64,000 nucleotides of DNA from Sialis fuliginosa. Lineage: Eukaryota > Arthropoda > Insecta > Megaloptera > Sialidae. Shown piece after piece: positions 8,984 to 20,094 of this stretch. The DNA is taken from positions 32,001,098 to 32,065,097 of the forward strand of contig OY540812.1 of the NCBI GenBank assembly GCA_961205875.1, in the 5' to 3' direction. The position numbers were made by a program, and so were the translations under genes. Numbering within the stretch: position 1 is the stretch's first letter; each line of letters starts with the position of its first letter. Under the pieces are notes generated by a model, which saw only the letters and a program-made list of their open reading frames with translations, was not told the DNA's origin and did no database searches.

Positions 8984-9885
8984 ACTCTATGATGATAAGT
9001 ATTAGGAGGTATATTTATATTAACTTTTTATCTTATTTTTAATTATAGAACAAGAATATAAACTTATTTTATGTAATTTGAAGCATCCGTATAAAGTAAA
9101 ATTCTACAGTATTTTCTTTTTTCGATATTTTTCGAAAACGGTTGATCTTATGATAAATAAACAATACATATTTTTGTGTATTCTATATCATATAATCTTC
9201 TACAAGAACCCAATTCAGGAAAAAATTCATGAACAAAAAAATACTTGATAAAAATCGATGGGTCCACGGGCTCCATACACCCCTGGTCTAAATTATTATT
9301 ATTTGATACTAGAAATCGATAACATTAATTAATATCAAAGCTTGTATCAAATTTCATAACTGTAGCATAATGGGTTCTCTAGAAATTAAATAAAAACTAA
9401 TTTTGGGTTAAATCTTCGAAGGTCTGTAGCTCCCTCACGAAGAATTTCAGGACACATGTTCATATAAACTTTTTTGCTTAAAATATTTTTCTCAATCCAC
9501 GGTTCATGTTTGTTCCACCTGATATGACTCACCCTGTATATATACATATATAGAATAACCTTACTTTTAACTTTTTCAATATGTTTCCTTTTGGCACAGT
9601 TATAAATATTTTTCCAGAGGTTTTGTGAGTTATATTATTACAACAATGCACGAAACAATATTTATAATTTATTATTTTTCGTGTGTTTCCCATGGTTATC
9701 GTTGACCCTTATATATTTCAACATTGACTGACATTTCAACACTGGCTAATAACGTCATGCAATATGGCGCGCTGATTGGGAGCGTTTAAAAAGTACTTTT
9801 GGAGTTTGAAAAAATTTCCTAAAATTTTTTTACCTTTAGATTAAATTAAACAAGTTTTTAGGGGTTTTTATTTTTGACCGGATTA

Positions 9886-9962
9886 AAAAAGAAGCCCACC
9901 AATCCCAAAAATAGTATACCTTGCTTGCTCTTAAATGGGCCAAGACTGGTGCAAGTACCTTA
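9886..9962. mobile_element. Tc1-type MITE (GTACTGG family), right part of the split copy
   Basis: 'aaaaaagaagcccaccaat' leads to 'ttaaatgggccaagactggt' and the terminus 'gcaagtacctta'. This is the missing right end of the copy that begins at 5879. The terminal inverted repeat consensus is TAAGGTACTGGCACCAGTCT. Confidence 0.75.
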
Positions 9963-10480
9963 TGCCTGTACTTTTTGTCACCCCTATAGATATTAAAAAT
10001 TCATGGATTCAATTTTATGTCGAAATCTATAGAAAAAGATATTGATATTCTTTTAAATTGGATATATGTACAAAAATAAAATATAACTAGAACGTTTTTC
10101 TCGGTGTGAAAAAGCAGAGTAAAAAGATATAAATAATATGCATCATACCTCTCTTTGTCTAGATAGACTAGAAAATTCTTAAAAGCTGTCTATCGACATT
10201 TCTACGAATACATAATATATGTATTATTCAAGTACAAATATTAGATGTAAAGTGTTTTAGCAAGAACAGGTGTTGATGTACCCCCCCCCCCCTCACGCGC
10301 TCTCGTCTATTTTAGTTATTCTGCCATGGATGTTAATTTTTTATGGTTATATATAATTGCACTAAAATTTGATAGTTTGCACTTTGTACACTCAAACATT
10401 TTTAATACTTTGCACTAAATTTTAACTCGTATATTGAAGAATATACATATATAACGTCACAATTATCAAAAATCACGTAT
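9963..10480. other. Unassigned AT-rich spacer
   Basis: No gene or terminal repeat is recognised. A C-homopolymer of about 13 bases lies near 10279-10292. Confidence 0.5.
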
Positions 10481-11671
10481 ACCGGGTGTTCCAGACCACC
10501 CGTCTACTATGTTTTACGCCAAAACTATTGAAGATAGAGTTTTATGATAAAAAATTTACTATAATATATCGACCCTAAAGAATTTCAGGAAAATGTTTTC
10601 AACCTCCTATAACTCCTCCTTGGGGGGTAGTTTGAGGGGTACATGCCCGTTTCTCAGCAAAATCAAATGGAACGGTATATCCAAAAGTAGATAATTTTAA
10701 AGATCATAAAAAAGTAAGAAACTTTTGTAAAAAAGTTTTTTTCATACATTCGATTGTTTAGAAAATATGGCGACTTGATCCTAAATTTTAGGGTTTTACT
10801 AAAATTACTCTAGTTTCGTTAAATATTAATGAAATTTTATTTTTTTAATTTGTTTTGAAAGTAGAAATAACGAACTTTCTAATGATGTATAATTATTTGA
10901 GATTTGGATAATTTAAAGTGTCATACGCGACATAACAAAAATTCAAAACTTCAATTGGGGATAATTCAAAAATTTTAAATGGAATGGTATATCAATTAGT
11001 ACTTTATCTTAAAAAATATATTTAAATTAACAACTTTTGTTAAAAAAATTTAATTTTAAATTTTATTTAAAAAAAAAATTAAAATTAAAATTTTAAATTA
11101 AAAATTTTATTAACAAAAGTTGTTAATTTAAATATATTTTTTAAGATAAAGTACTAATTGACATACCATTCCATTTAAAAATTTTGAATTATCCCCAATT
11201 GAAGTTTTGAATTTTTGATATGTCGCGTATGACACTTTAAATTATCCAAACCTCAAATAATCATACATCATTAGAAAGTTCGTTATTTCTACTTTCAGAA
11301 CAAATTTTAAAAATAAAATTTCATTAGTATTTAACAAAACTAGAGCAATTTTAGTAAAACCCTAAAATTTAGGATCAAGTCGCCATATTTTCTAAACAAT
11401 CGAATGTATGAAAAAAACTTTTTTACAAAAGTTTCTTACTTTTTTATAATCTTTAAAATTATCTACTTTTGGATATACCGTTCCATTTGATTTTGCTGAG
11501 AAACGGGCATGTACCCCTCAAACTACCCCCCAAGGAGGAGTTTTAGGAGGTTGAAAACATTTTCCTGAAATTCTTTAAGGTCGATATATATAGTAATTTT
11601 TTTATCATAAAACTCTATCTTCAATAGTTTGGGCGTAAAACATAGTGGACGGGTGGTCTGGAACACCCGGT
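10481..11671. mobile_element. Near-perfect 1.19-kb palindromic foldback
   Basis: ACCGGGTGTTCCAGACCACC at 10481 is mirrored by its complement ending at 11671, with TA at the outer edges. The two ~590-bp arms can be followed almost base for base to a centre near 11075 ('ttaaaatt' runs) with essentially no loop. Landmarks on both sides are 'tttgaggggtacatgcccgt', 'cgccatattttctaaacaat' and 'aattatccccaattgaag'. No coding capacity. The CGGGTGTTCC terminus resembles TA-inserting foldback MITEs in many insects. Confidence 0.9.
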
Positions 11672-11689
11672 ATACATACTAGTACAGGC

Positions 11690-12766
11690 AACGAAGGGAT
11701 TTAAATAGAACAAATTCGGAGTGCAATGAAATTTGGTACCAATATAATATACATAATAGTACGTCTGTACACAAAAGTCCCCATCCATAGGCCTTGTGGA
11801 AAAAAAATTACAGCCGTTTGAAATTTAATTTAGTTTTTAATGAATAACTTCAAGACAAATAAAGATACCAAGACGTGCCTTACATTAAAATTTTCAAAAA
11901 TATTTTCTTTACAACTTTATTTCAAAATTTTCTCCAACGTATCTACATAAATTGCTGAAAAATCGCCGTGAATCTGAAAACTAAGTGCGTTTAATCAAAA
12001 AAATATGTTTAAATGGATTTTTGAGCTCTTAAAACTGATAATCGAGACAAATGTCCTCTATAAAAGTTGTAGAGAATAAAATTTTACAATTTTTTATGTA
12101 AAGTACAACATTCGATGTGTAAATTTTTGTTAGATATTTATTTTTTTAAAAGTCAAAAAAACAAATTTTAATTTATAAAATCGTATAAATAGCATGCTAT
12201 GAAAATTAGCATTACATAAGAAAATAACATATTGGTATAGAAAATTAATAAAAATAAAGATAATTAATAATTCCAATACTTCAAATAAGACTTTTAATAT
12301 CATATTATGATAACAATGTACTGAGGTGTAATTTGTAGCCCCTAGATTGAATATTATTGTATGTTTTAATAGTTTTAAATATAAATCTTCAAGACATTTT
12401 ATTTTATCTTCAAAATACGGATATTAGATAAGAACAAAATCAGAGTATCATAAAAATTTGCACATTTGTAGTACTTATATTACATTAGACATGTGCAAAA
12501 GTCCTCATTAATTGGGGATATGGAAAAAAAATTATAGCTGTTTTAATTTTGATATGATAAATTACTATGTACCATATTTTCACTTATTATTAACCGTTTT
12601 TTACTTGGAAATTTACATATTGTGTATCTCTGTATAGCATATACATTATAAACAATTGAATTATGATCATTTTGATAGAAAATTTTGATTTTTAAATCAA
12701 ACGGTTTTTAAGGTATAAATTTATTTGTTTAATTCGATTTTATAAAAATATATTTTGTTATGTATT
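11690..12766. repeat. Diverged direct copies of a MITE-like unit
   Basis: Around 11770-11830 and 12480-12560 the same blocks recur as in the hairpin at 12767-13297: 'aaaagtccccat', then 'ggaaaaaaaattacagc' and 'gtttgaaattt'-like sequence. The stretch looks like two old, truncated relatives of that hairpin element. There is no open frame of interest. Confidence 0.5.
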
Positions 12767-13297
12767 TTATACCCGTTGACAGATACGCTTATAACTTTTC
12801 TTTCGGGGTATCAATTAATGGGGATTTTTAATCAAGCGTAGTTGATACATAAGTGAGTGCATCTGAAAAAGTCCCCATACATTGAAGCCATAGGACAAAA
12901 GTTACAGCTGTTTTATAATTACGGTGTGGTAAATTGTTATCTATGTAATGTGTTAACTGTAAATTTAATTATGGGTGATTCTCTCAAAAATTGAAACTGA
13001 ATTTTATTCCTATTTGAATAAATGTTATCGTTCTTATTGAAAGTAGTAACCATTTTTTTTTATTTTCCATCGGGACTCTCCATAAAATATTCTTAAGTTT
13101 TTTTTAAAAATATACATATATCGTAATTTACACCACATCGTATTTATAAAAACAGCTATAACTTTTGTCCTATAGCTTCAATGTATGGGGACTTTTTCAG
13201 ATGCACTCTCTAATGTATCTACTACGCTTGTTTGAAAATCCCCATTAATTGATACCCCGAAAGAAAAGTTATAAGCGTATCTGTAAACGGGTATAAA
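12767..13297. mobile_element. Foldback element with ~172-bp arms
   Basis: Left arm 12767-12937 and right arm 13124-13297 are inverted copies. They share 'gcttataacttttctttcgg', 'gtatcaattaatggggattt' and 'aaaagtccccatacattgaa'. The spacer is about 186 bp. Ends read 'tatacccgtt..acagatacg'. No target duplication is certain and no coding capacity is present. Confidence 0.75.
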
Positions 13298-13349
13298 CCT
13301 TAATAATTATGAAAAGCATATTTTCTAAAAACTTAACTTTACAAAGAAT

Positions 13350-13440
13350 ACTACACTCTATTCAAGTCTTGAGACTTCCGCGGTGATCTTGATATGGATC
13401 TTGGCTTACAACCAGAAGTCAAGATCCACTACACTCTATT
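13350..13440. repeat. 65-bp insert between 13-bp direct repeats
   Basis: ACTACACTCTATT occurs at 13350-13362 and exactly again at 13428-13440. It brackets a relatively GC-rich 65-bp segment containing 'acttccgcggtgatcttgat'. This could be a target-site duplication around a tiny insertion or a short tandem duplication. Part of the insert, inverted, recurs near 18012-18031. Confidence 0.5.
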
Positions 13441-13544
13441 GATTTATGGAAGAAAATATAATAATTTTTGAAAAAAGTTGATGGGTGTCCATTATACCCC
13501 CCAAATAAAAATTATAGGGGGTACCACATTTACGCTATTTTATA

Positions 13545-13588
13545 GGCCTGTGTGTAATACCAAATATATGTTGTATTACACACAAGCC
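13545..13588. repeat. Short perfect hairpin
   Basis: GGCCTGTGTGTAATAC pairs with GTATTACACACAAGCC around a 12-base AT loop. There is one mismatch in the 16-bp stem. No U-tract suggests a terminator role. It is most likely a repeat remnant. Confidence 0.5.
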
Positions 13589-14040
13589 ACTATTCTAAGC
13601 GGTTTACGAGCTATTTACAACGTGTATTGATTTCATCAGGAGGCTATATACTTATAAAATAATTTGTCCTCACTGACTGACTGACTCATCAACACCTAGC
13701 ATAAACCCCCGTCTTCCATTATGACGTTAGAACTATGTTATACACTAATGTATAAACTCACAGTAATATCATTTTTTGTTATGAATACTGTTTCATTCAG
13801 ATTAAAATTTACAATATTACAAAAAATAGCTCATTGCTATTATAATGTTATTTAAATAATAAACTAACAAAAATACTTTCTGAGAAAAAATGATGTTTCT
13901 GAATCTATTGGAAGATGTATCTAATTAACCAATCAAACGCCAATTTTCTTTATCCCAATAAAAATAAATGTAACAAAATCACAAATGTATATTTCTGTGA
14001 GTTGGGTGTGGATTGATACATTAGTGCATAATACGGTCTA

Positions 14041-14070
14041 TTTATAAATGCCATTTTAATTTATCGCAGT
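14041..14070 (+). promoter_or_regulatory. Possible core promoter of the 14185 exon
   Basis: TATAAA at 14043-14048 is followed about 25 bases on by 'tcgCAGTT', similar to an insect initiator, with A at 14068. This would give an untranslated leader of about 117 bases before the ATG at 14185. It is position-based inference only, and TATA-like strings are common in DNA this AT-rich. Confidence 0.25.
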
Positions 14071-14184
14071 TAAATGAAGGTAAAATTAATTTAAAAAAAA
14101 AAAACATTAAAAAATATCGTGTGAAAACCTGTTTATACAAACACATATGGTTGTCAGTTAAATTGTGTTACCTACCTCAACAAA

Positions 14185-14341
14185 ATGTCAGACAGTGGCG
14201 CACAGTCCGAGGAAGAAGAGGGTCCATCACAGCCGGTACCCCCTCCCATTAAAGGGGGTCAACCGAAACCGGTTCCAAATAAACTATTCAAGAAGTGTAA
14301 AAGTGCTACATTTCAAATTGATGGAGCTACATATACTATTG
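14185..14341 (+). CDS. First coding exon of a host gene, identity unknown
   Basis: ATG at 14185 sits in 'caacaaaATGTC', a good insect start context. It opens 52 codons plus one base and ends at a consensus donor, ATTG|GTGAGT (phase 1). The peptide starts MSDSGAQSEEEEG, is acidic, then Pro-rich (PVPPPIKGGQPKPVP), then basic (NKLFKKCK), and ends in SATFQIDGATYTI. Local GC content and codon use stand out sharply from the flanking AT-rich repeats, and no other copy is in the window. No partner exon is recognisable with confidence, so the next exon may lie past repeats or outside the window. Function unknown. One untested idea from memory is an insect muscle protein such as myofilin, and this is a guess. 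An overlapping frame at 14165-14362 is a shadow. Confidence 0.6.
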
Positions 14342-14461
14342 GTGAGTTATTTTAAAATGTAGTGAAATTTCTCAAAATATAAAGAGCTATTTTACAATAC
14401 AGTGAAGTATCTTAAAATGTATATAGTTATTTTAGAATGCAGAGTAACTTCTTTAAATGTA

Positions 14462-14660
14462 CAGTTATCCCTCCATTTACGCGGTTAATCGGTTCAATGA
14501 AAACAGCGCGTAAAAAAATCGCGTAAATGTAACAAGAGATATGTAGGTATTGTTCCATTACATTGTATTTTTTATGTCTTTCCACATTTTTCTTAAATTT
14601 TTTCAACCGTCTAAAAGTGAATCCGCGTAAATGGAAACCGCGTAAACGAAGAGATTACTG
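14462..14660. mobile_element. pogo/Tc1-like MITE in the intron
   Basis: 199 bp, beginning CAGTTATCCCTCCATTTACGC and ending in the inverse of CAGTAATCTCTTCGTTTACGC. The ~25-bp TIRs also share GCGGTT. TA flanks both ends (14460-14461 and 14661-14662). The CAGT...TTTACGCGG ends are typical of pogo/Tigger-type elements. It lies just after the splice donor of the 14185 exon, inside the presumed first intron. A partial relative is at 53535-53613. Confidence 0.8.
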
Positions 14661-14827
14661 TATATAGTTATTTTAAAATACAGAGTAATTTCTTTAAATG
14701 CATATACTTACAAGTAAACCTACCCAAGTGCCACTCAGCGATATTCTTGAAACTTTGCACACACATAGTATATTGAAAAATATTAAATACGTGTTTTTTT
14801 ATTTTGGTTAACAAGGCATTTTAAGAT

Positions 14828-15012
14828 GTGTGTAATCTACACGCGTACAAATGTCACACACTCATTTTTTATCTAATACATTTTCGGGATATAAAATGTA
14901 GCCTATGACCTTCCTCAGGATGCAAGCTATCTTCCTGCCAAATTTCACCAAGATCGGTTTAGCGGTTTAGCCGTGAAAAGGTAACAAACAAACAGACAAT
15001 TTCTTTGCATTT
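14828..15012 (-). mobile_element. Helitron family 1 fragment
   Basis: 'tgtaatctacacgcgtacaa', 'tgtcacacactcatttttta', 'ttcctcaggatgcaagcta' and 'gccgtgaaaaggtaacaaac' follow the order of the full minus-strand copy at 33200-33580. Both termini are missing. Confidence 0.75.
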
Positions 15013-15044
15013 TACTTCCATACTCTGAAGGAAATGGAAGTATT

Positions 15045-16935
15045 GTAATACCGTCGAAAAAAAGTGTCCGAGATAATGACAGAATCTGATTGTACTAACT
15101 TCAAAACGTAAACAAAAGTTGTTTTCTGCATGGTAGCTGTGCGTCTGTCTGTGTGTCTGGATGTAGAATTTTCTTTCGTTCATATAACTACTGTAAAATG
15201 CACCGATTTGAATTATTTTTGGGAAAAATGTTTGTCTTTTGGTGCTAATCGGATTAGGGGTTTTAGAAATATTCGAAATTTTGTAACTTTAATCGTCTAA
15301 AAAGTGAACGTTTATCTCACTTATTTTGATAAGACTTGGTACATTTGTAGTTCAATTGAATCTAAGGGACATTTATTATCTGTACGTGCCTAAACAGCTA
15401 TTGAAAGGGTGAAAACCACCCTCAAAATTTTAATTTTAAATACTAATTAATATGTCACTAATTCATGTTGCCTTGGAAACAAATGCAACTAAATTCAGAT
15501 TGTCAAATTAGTTGTTCTACGAATGTGTATTATGTTTTTGACATTATATATTTATATACAAATGGCAATAACTGCTGTAACCGTCGTAAGTATATATGTT
15601 TTTTCATATATTAAAAAATATTAAAGAACATGGAAGTCATGTATGATTCTCCATACCGATATTTTAATATTAGAATAGATAATAATACTCAATTTAATTT
15701 GAAGACATTTTTTTTAATCACAAACAAAAAGTAATTACAAAATTTGAATTTTACAGAGAAGCAAAAAGGTTGTAAATTACTTAAAACCATTGAACGAATC
15801 AGTTTATGAGTACCTACCCTTATAATTAATCTATATCCCCAAATGATTTTAAATCCAAGCGAACAGAATATTCATACTACCCTTGGGGAACGGCCGGGTT
15901 TTTTTTGATTGGACCGTCAGATCAAAAAGATATTTTATACAATACAAATGATAAAAATACTTTGTTTCATCAAGTGACTGATTCGCAATCTCATCTGTGT
16001 ATAATTTGAAGGGTTTGCAGAAAAAAAGTCTCAAAGTTAGTTTTTTATTGTGTTCGTATAAAAAAATTATAACGAACAACAGAGAACAAAAAAAAACTCT
16101 TGTAAATTAATAATGAGGAGCTTACTTTAGAATTAAATATTTGAATGCTTGTATTATACATACAGGATGTATACAAAGTTAAGAACATTGATTTTAAAAT
16201 CTTAAATATTTATTTTTAAAAAAAGTTTTCATTTTTACTTTTTATCACGTCAGTGTTAAGAAAATTATTGGTTTTGGTCGAATTTTGTTTAATTTTTACA
16301 TTTAAAGATCCCTACAATTAGGAATATCGGTATGGAGAACCATACATGACTTCCATGTTCTTTAATATCTTTTTAAATAATTTTTAATATATGAAAAACC
16401 ATTTTATCAGAAATAAAAAATCACCTTTGTATTATAAATATTAGTTTTCAATATCATATTTCCTAATGTCAAAAACATAATACACATTCGTAGAATAACT
16501 AATTTGACAATTTGAATTTAGTTGCATTTGTTTCCAAGGCAACATAAATTAGTGACTTATTTTAGTATTTAAAATTCAAAATTTGAGGGTGGTTTTCACC
16601 TCTTTAATAGCTGTTTAAGCACGTACAAATAATAAATGTCCCTTAGGTTCAATTGAACTACAAATGTACAAAGTCTTATCAAAATTAGTGAAATAATACT
16701 CGCAACGTTCACTTTTTAGACAGTAAAAGTTGCAAAATCAATAGGTCTGGAGTTTGGAGTAATCATTAAGACAAACATTTTCCCAAAAAATAATTCAGAT
16801 CGGTGCACTTTTACAGTAGTTATCGTGAACGAAAGAAAATTCTACACACAGGCACACGCACAGCCGCCATGCGAAAATTAACTTTTCTTTAAGTTTTGAA
16901 TGTAGTACAATCAGAACGGTATTACTTTTTACAAC
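15045..16935. mobile_element. Foldback element with ~600-bp arms
   Basis: Left arm about 15045-15675 and right arm about 16320-16935 are inverted copies of moderate divergence. Shared blocks include 'gaaagaaaattctaca', 'acagctattgaaagggtgaa', 'gtttccaaggcaacat' and 'tcccataccgatattt'-like ends, plus 'catggaagtcatgtatg' near the inner edges. The centre is a 640-bp unique AT-rich spacer. A solo, diverged arm lies at 57190-57560. No coding frame was found. Confidence 0.78.
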
Positions 16936-16994
16936 TCGACTAGAAAATTTTGCTTAGGTTCTCTTTAGGCATACCGAATTTCCTCTTGTGTGCC

Positions 16995-17207
16995 TTGTGG
17001 GGGTACTCAACAAAAATGTAAAACGTTTTGTCCCAATGACTGCCTAATTGGGAAACCCCATGTAAAACCCATAAGAATTTAAATTATAATGAATACACGA
17101 AGCCCCGTGGGGTACTCAACAAAAAAGGTAAAACGTTTTGTCGCAATGACTGCCTAGTTGGGAAACCCCATGTAAAACCCATAAGAATTTAAATTATAAT
17201 GAATAAA
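16995..17207. repeat. Two-copy 109-bp tandem duplication
   Basis: 'ggtactcaacaaaaa', 'gtaaaacgttttgtc' and 'aatgactgcctaattggga' recur with a 109-bp period (first at 17002, second at 17111). The copies are over 90% alike by eye. Nothing else in the window matches them. Confidence 0.8.
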
Positions 17208-17209
17208 CA

Positions 17210-18819
17210 CACACCTATGATTGTGAATAGGGTGGTATACATATATGTGCATATATAATGGTTGTATGTATGTGATGTATACAGGGTACCGTATTAATTT
17301 ATCATAGTAGTTGGTGTGCGATGACTGTATATTCCCAATGCGAATTTACTGAAATCAGATTTAACATAGGTATTATAAATAGTCGTACACGATAAGACGG
17401 AACTACTGCTTTTCCTTCTACTAGTCTCGATTTAGAAGATACCAGATTATTTCCTGAGAATAATCAGACTGCACCTCATGGACCTACCTATATATACATA
17501 GATATACTGTTATTCGGTGGGTATATACAATATGTTACGAAACATTAAATACGCTGACAGTGAGAGTTAAGTTTTATCCAGTTTTATGCACGTATGTGGT
17601 TTTCATAAGACATACCTAATGTAGGCATACCCCATCGTTACCTCCTTCCCATGCGACTTTAGGTTACCTCCAGAAAAAGTCTAGTCGGGAAAATTTCCAT
17701 TTCTTTTATAACATGGAAGTAAAAATAAATGAAAAAATCTGTCCGGAAAATAAGCCAACTGATCTCAGAAACGATTGTATGAAAAAAATGAATTTTCATA
17801 CGGTTGTTTATATGCGCTTTAATAAAAATTTTATTTTTAATGTCTGTCTGACCGTGCAACTAGTCTAATTATTGCAAAAACGGCTGAGTGGAAAATATAT
17901 AATGTACGTCTGAATCTTGTCTTCTAGGTACAAGTCGCGTCAATGTGGCCGTTTTCTCGGCATTGAAAACGATGCGTTTCATACGGATCATATCCAGAAG
18001 CCTAGATTTGTATCAAGATCACCACGGAAGCTTCAATATTGTGCACCGGTATTATCCCTGTAAAAAATCATTATATTCTTTCTTCCGGCTTACCGGAAAT
18101 AATTCCTGGCAAAAATCCGATACTTTTTTGCAAGGAGTTGAAATATTGATGTTTTGATTTTTTATTTAAAATAAAGTTCCGGGTGAACGCAGTTGCCATT
18201 TGTTTTTATAATGCGATTAGTTACTCTATCATAACAATATTCATCTGGGGTACATTTACAACCCCCCCCCCCCTTGTCTCTTTAATACTATTAAAGTTAA
18301 TTAATTAGATAAATATATCATGTAATGTTTGTATATAATACACTATTACAATAACATTTTTATTTGAGTGCGCCGTCCTTAAGTTATATTGTACTTATGA
18401 CCTATAAACCCTGCACCATAAAAATTATTATCTGACATAAAACGATACGTTATTTTTAATCCTCTGTTAGTCACAATACCTTAAGGTACCTCATTGGTCG
18501 CAATGTACTCCATAGAAACATAAGTTGAAAACCAGGTTTACAAAAAAATTAATATTGATTTGTTTAATTAAGTCATTCTACATTGTTTCAATGTATATTA
18601 TTCAAAAGTTTTGAAAAACTGTCTACAGAAATATATTATTGCAACAAAGTAACAAGAAATACAAAAATCAGATTGTAATCAATTTAATATAGTAATATTG
18701 CACACCCAGGCTTGATGTGTGTTCTACTCATATTACATTTCTCAGTAACAAAGGGTTAAGGCGATCCTACGTTACGGTAGAGATTCGATTCGGTGAATGA
18801 TTTACACTTCTTATGTCTT
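17210..18819. other. Unassigned stretch; somewhat GC-richer block at 17925-18170
   Basis: Most of this is plain AT-rich sequence with a C-run near 18260-18272. At 17925-18170 there is an open plus-strand frame after 'cttgtcttctag' (acceptor-like). Its segment 'gtatcaagatcaccacggaa' is shared, inverted, with 13378-13397, so I suspect a repeat and not an exon. No other feature is seen. Confidence 0.4.
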
Positions 18820-18912
18820 CAGAATTTGTTATATCCGCGACTTTGTTCGCGTGGAATTTAGGTTAGTGAAAACAGCAGTATGAAGTTAGATTTTTGTCAA
18901 GGTATGTAAAGT

Positions 18913-19087
18913 ACAAGGTAGCCTCAGTAGCACGGCGTGAGAGAAGGAAATACGTCATGTGGGGTGTCCAAATATGGAGAGGGGGAATGATGTGACCAAT
19001 ATAGCCTTGTAACTCGGCGCGAGAAGGAGAAATTATGTCATCTGGGCTGCCCAAGCTGATTGGTCAAAAGCTACCGAGGCAACCTGT
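18913..19087. mobile_element. Small TIR element in the Helitron
   Basis: Ends ACAAGGTAGCCTCAGTAGC and GCTACCGAGGCAACCTGT form an imperfect 18-bp inverted repeat. Inside, two direct units ('cggcgtgagagaaggaaata' and 'cggcgcgagaaggagaaatt') repeat with a spacing of about 82 bp. It is GC-richer than its surroundings. The minus-strand frame across it is incidental. Confidence 0.6.
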
Positions 19088-19203
19088 GTTATTACTAACC
19101 TTGGTTTTTGTAATGATATAGTCGATAGAACAGGTTTTTAGTTTCGCATTTGCACGCTAGTACGCTAGATGTGTGTAACCTTCGCGCATACAAATGTCAT
19201 ACA

Positions 19204-20011
19204 GCCATTTTTAAGTTTCCGTAGAAAACTAGGAAACCTTATAGTTTCGCCATGTTCGTCCGTCCTCAAAAATTTTAAGCCGATTAAGATGAAATTTGGT
19301 ATACAGACGAAGACTGATAACCCAAAAACAGAAATGATAAGATTTTTGAAAAAAAAAATTTTTTTTGGACCCCCTTTCCATTGACTGAAAAGTATATAAA
19401 AAAAAAATGTCACGTAATCTATTAAGTAGGATGTTTTTAGATAGGTCTCCTAAAATGCAATGAAAAATGTTATATGACCTTTTGATTTAAACCCTTCAGT
19501 CACGATATATTTGCGTTCAATGTTGTTATCAGAGCGTCCCCCCCTCTATTTTCTAAACTATCAATATAAAAAATCTGAAAAAAATCGAGAATGTAGCTTT
19601 TAATTAGTACTTTCACTGAAAATTATAACGAACACTGTCAAAATTATTTCGGTCCCCCCTCCAATAGATTGAAAAGTGTACTCATTATTTTTTTTCACTA
19701 AGCCCATTGAGTGGGGTGTCATTAGATAAGTCTCCTAAAATGCAACAAAAAATGTTATATGACGTTTTAATTTTAACCCGTTAATCACGATATATATATT
19801 TGCTTTTCAATAAGATTATCAGAGCGTTCCCCCTTCTACTTTCTAAACTATGTATCGATGCAAAAAATCCAGAATGTAGTTTTTAGTTAGTAATTTGAAT
19901 GAAAATTATAATGAACACTGTAGCTAGAATAGTTTATAAAAAAATTGAAATAACTCTTGTTTATAAATCGTAATGACTATACGGAAACCTAACACGCACT
20001 TGGCCGTTTTA
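19204..20011 (+). mobile_element. GGTTCCG-type element, family B, in the Helitron
   Basis: It opens 'agtttccgtagaaaacta', then 'ggaaaccttatagtttcgcc', and closes with 'tacggaaacct' followed by 'cacgcacttggccgtttt'. The last block also flanks the 63031 copy, so it belongs to the element. The interior is duplicated with an offset of about 285 bp ('tctcctaaaatgcaa' at 19446 and 19731). A shorter relative is at 63008-63425 in the other orientation. Confidence 0.75.
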
Positions 20012-20094
20012 TTTAACTAATAAATTTTTGGGATACAAAATGTAGTTTATACCTTCTTCAGGATGCTAGTTATCTCCCTGCAAAATTTCATTAA

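Larger units (their letters stand above)
7141..9538. mobile_element. Long foldback element (ACAGGGTGAGTCATATCAGG ends)
   Basis: ACAGGGTGAGTCATATCAGG at 7141 is mirrored by its complement ending at 9538, with TA-rich flanks. After removing the LTR element at 7769-8983, the arms are roughly 550 bp each with a short spacer. Arm landmarks are 'ggtggaacaaac', 'tggggtccacgggctcc'-like sequence near 7400 and 9270, and 'cgaaaaatatcgaaaaa' near 7545 and 9125. Arm identity is high. It has no coding capacity. A related terminus with a different interior is at 52091-52840. Confidence 0.85.
6238..9885. mobile_element. TIR element inserted in the MITE, itself heavily invaded
   Basis: The two ends are TAATCCGG (6238) and CCGGATTA (9885). 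Removing the block rejoins the two halves of a GTACTGG MITE. Next to the ends, inverted subterminal similarity is visible: 'aaacgcgaagtgattgg', 'gacgtcattagc' and 'ctgtcaatgttg' on the left, against the reverse complement of 9720-9795 on the right. It contains a short coding remnant (6503-6629), a GCTTCCTCG fragment, a small hairpin element and a large foldback. The superfamily is not assigned: the TIR is short and no clear target duplication is seen. Confidence 0.55.

Noticed and set aside
17925..18157. Possible second exon of the 14185 gene (acceptor-like 'cttctag', open for about 75 codons, phase-compatible)
   Set aside because: The downstream part shares sequence with 13378-13397 in inverted orientation, ends in a stop without a donor, and codes for nothing recognisable. 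It is more likely repeat-derived.
18780..18815. tRNA-like 'gattcgattcgg' string
   Set aside because: No cloverleaf arms, acceptor stem or anticodon loop can be built around it.
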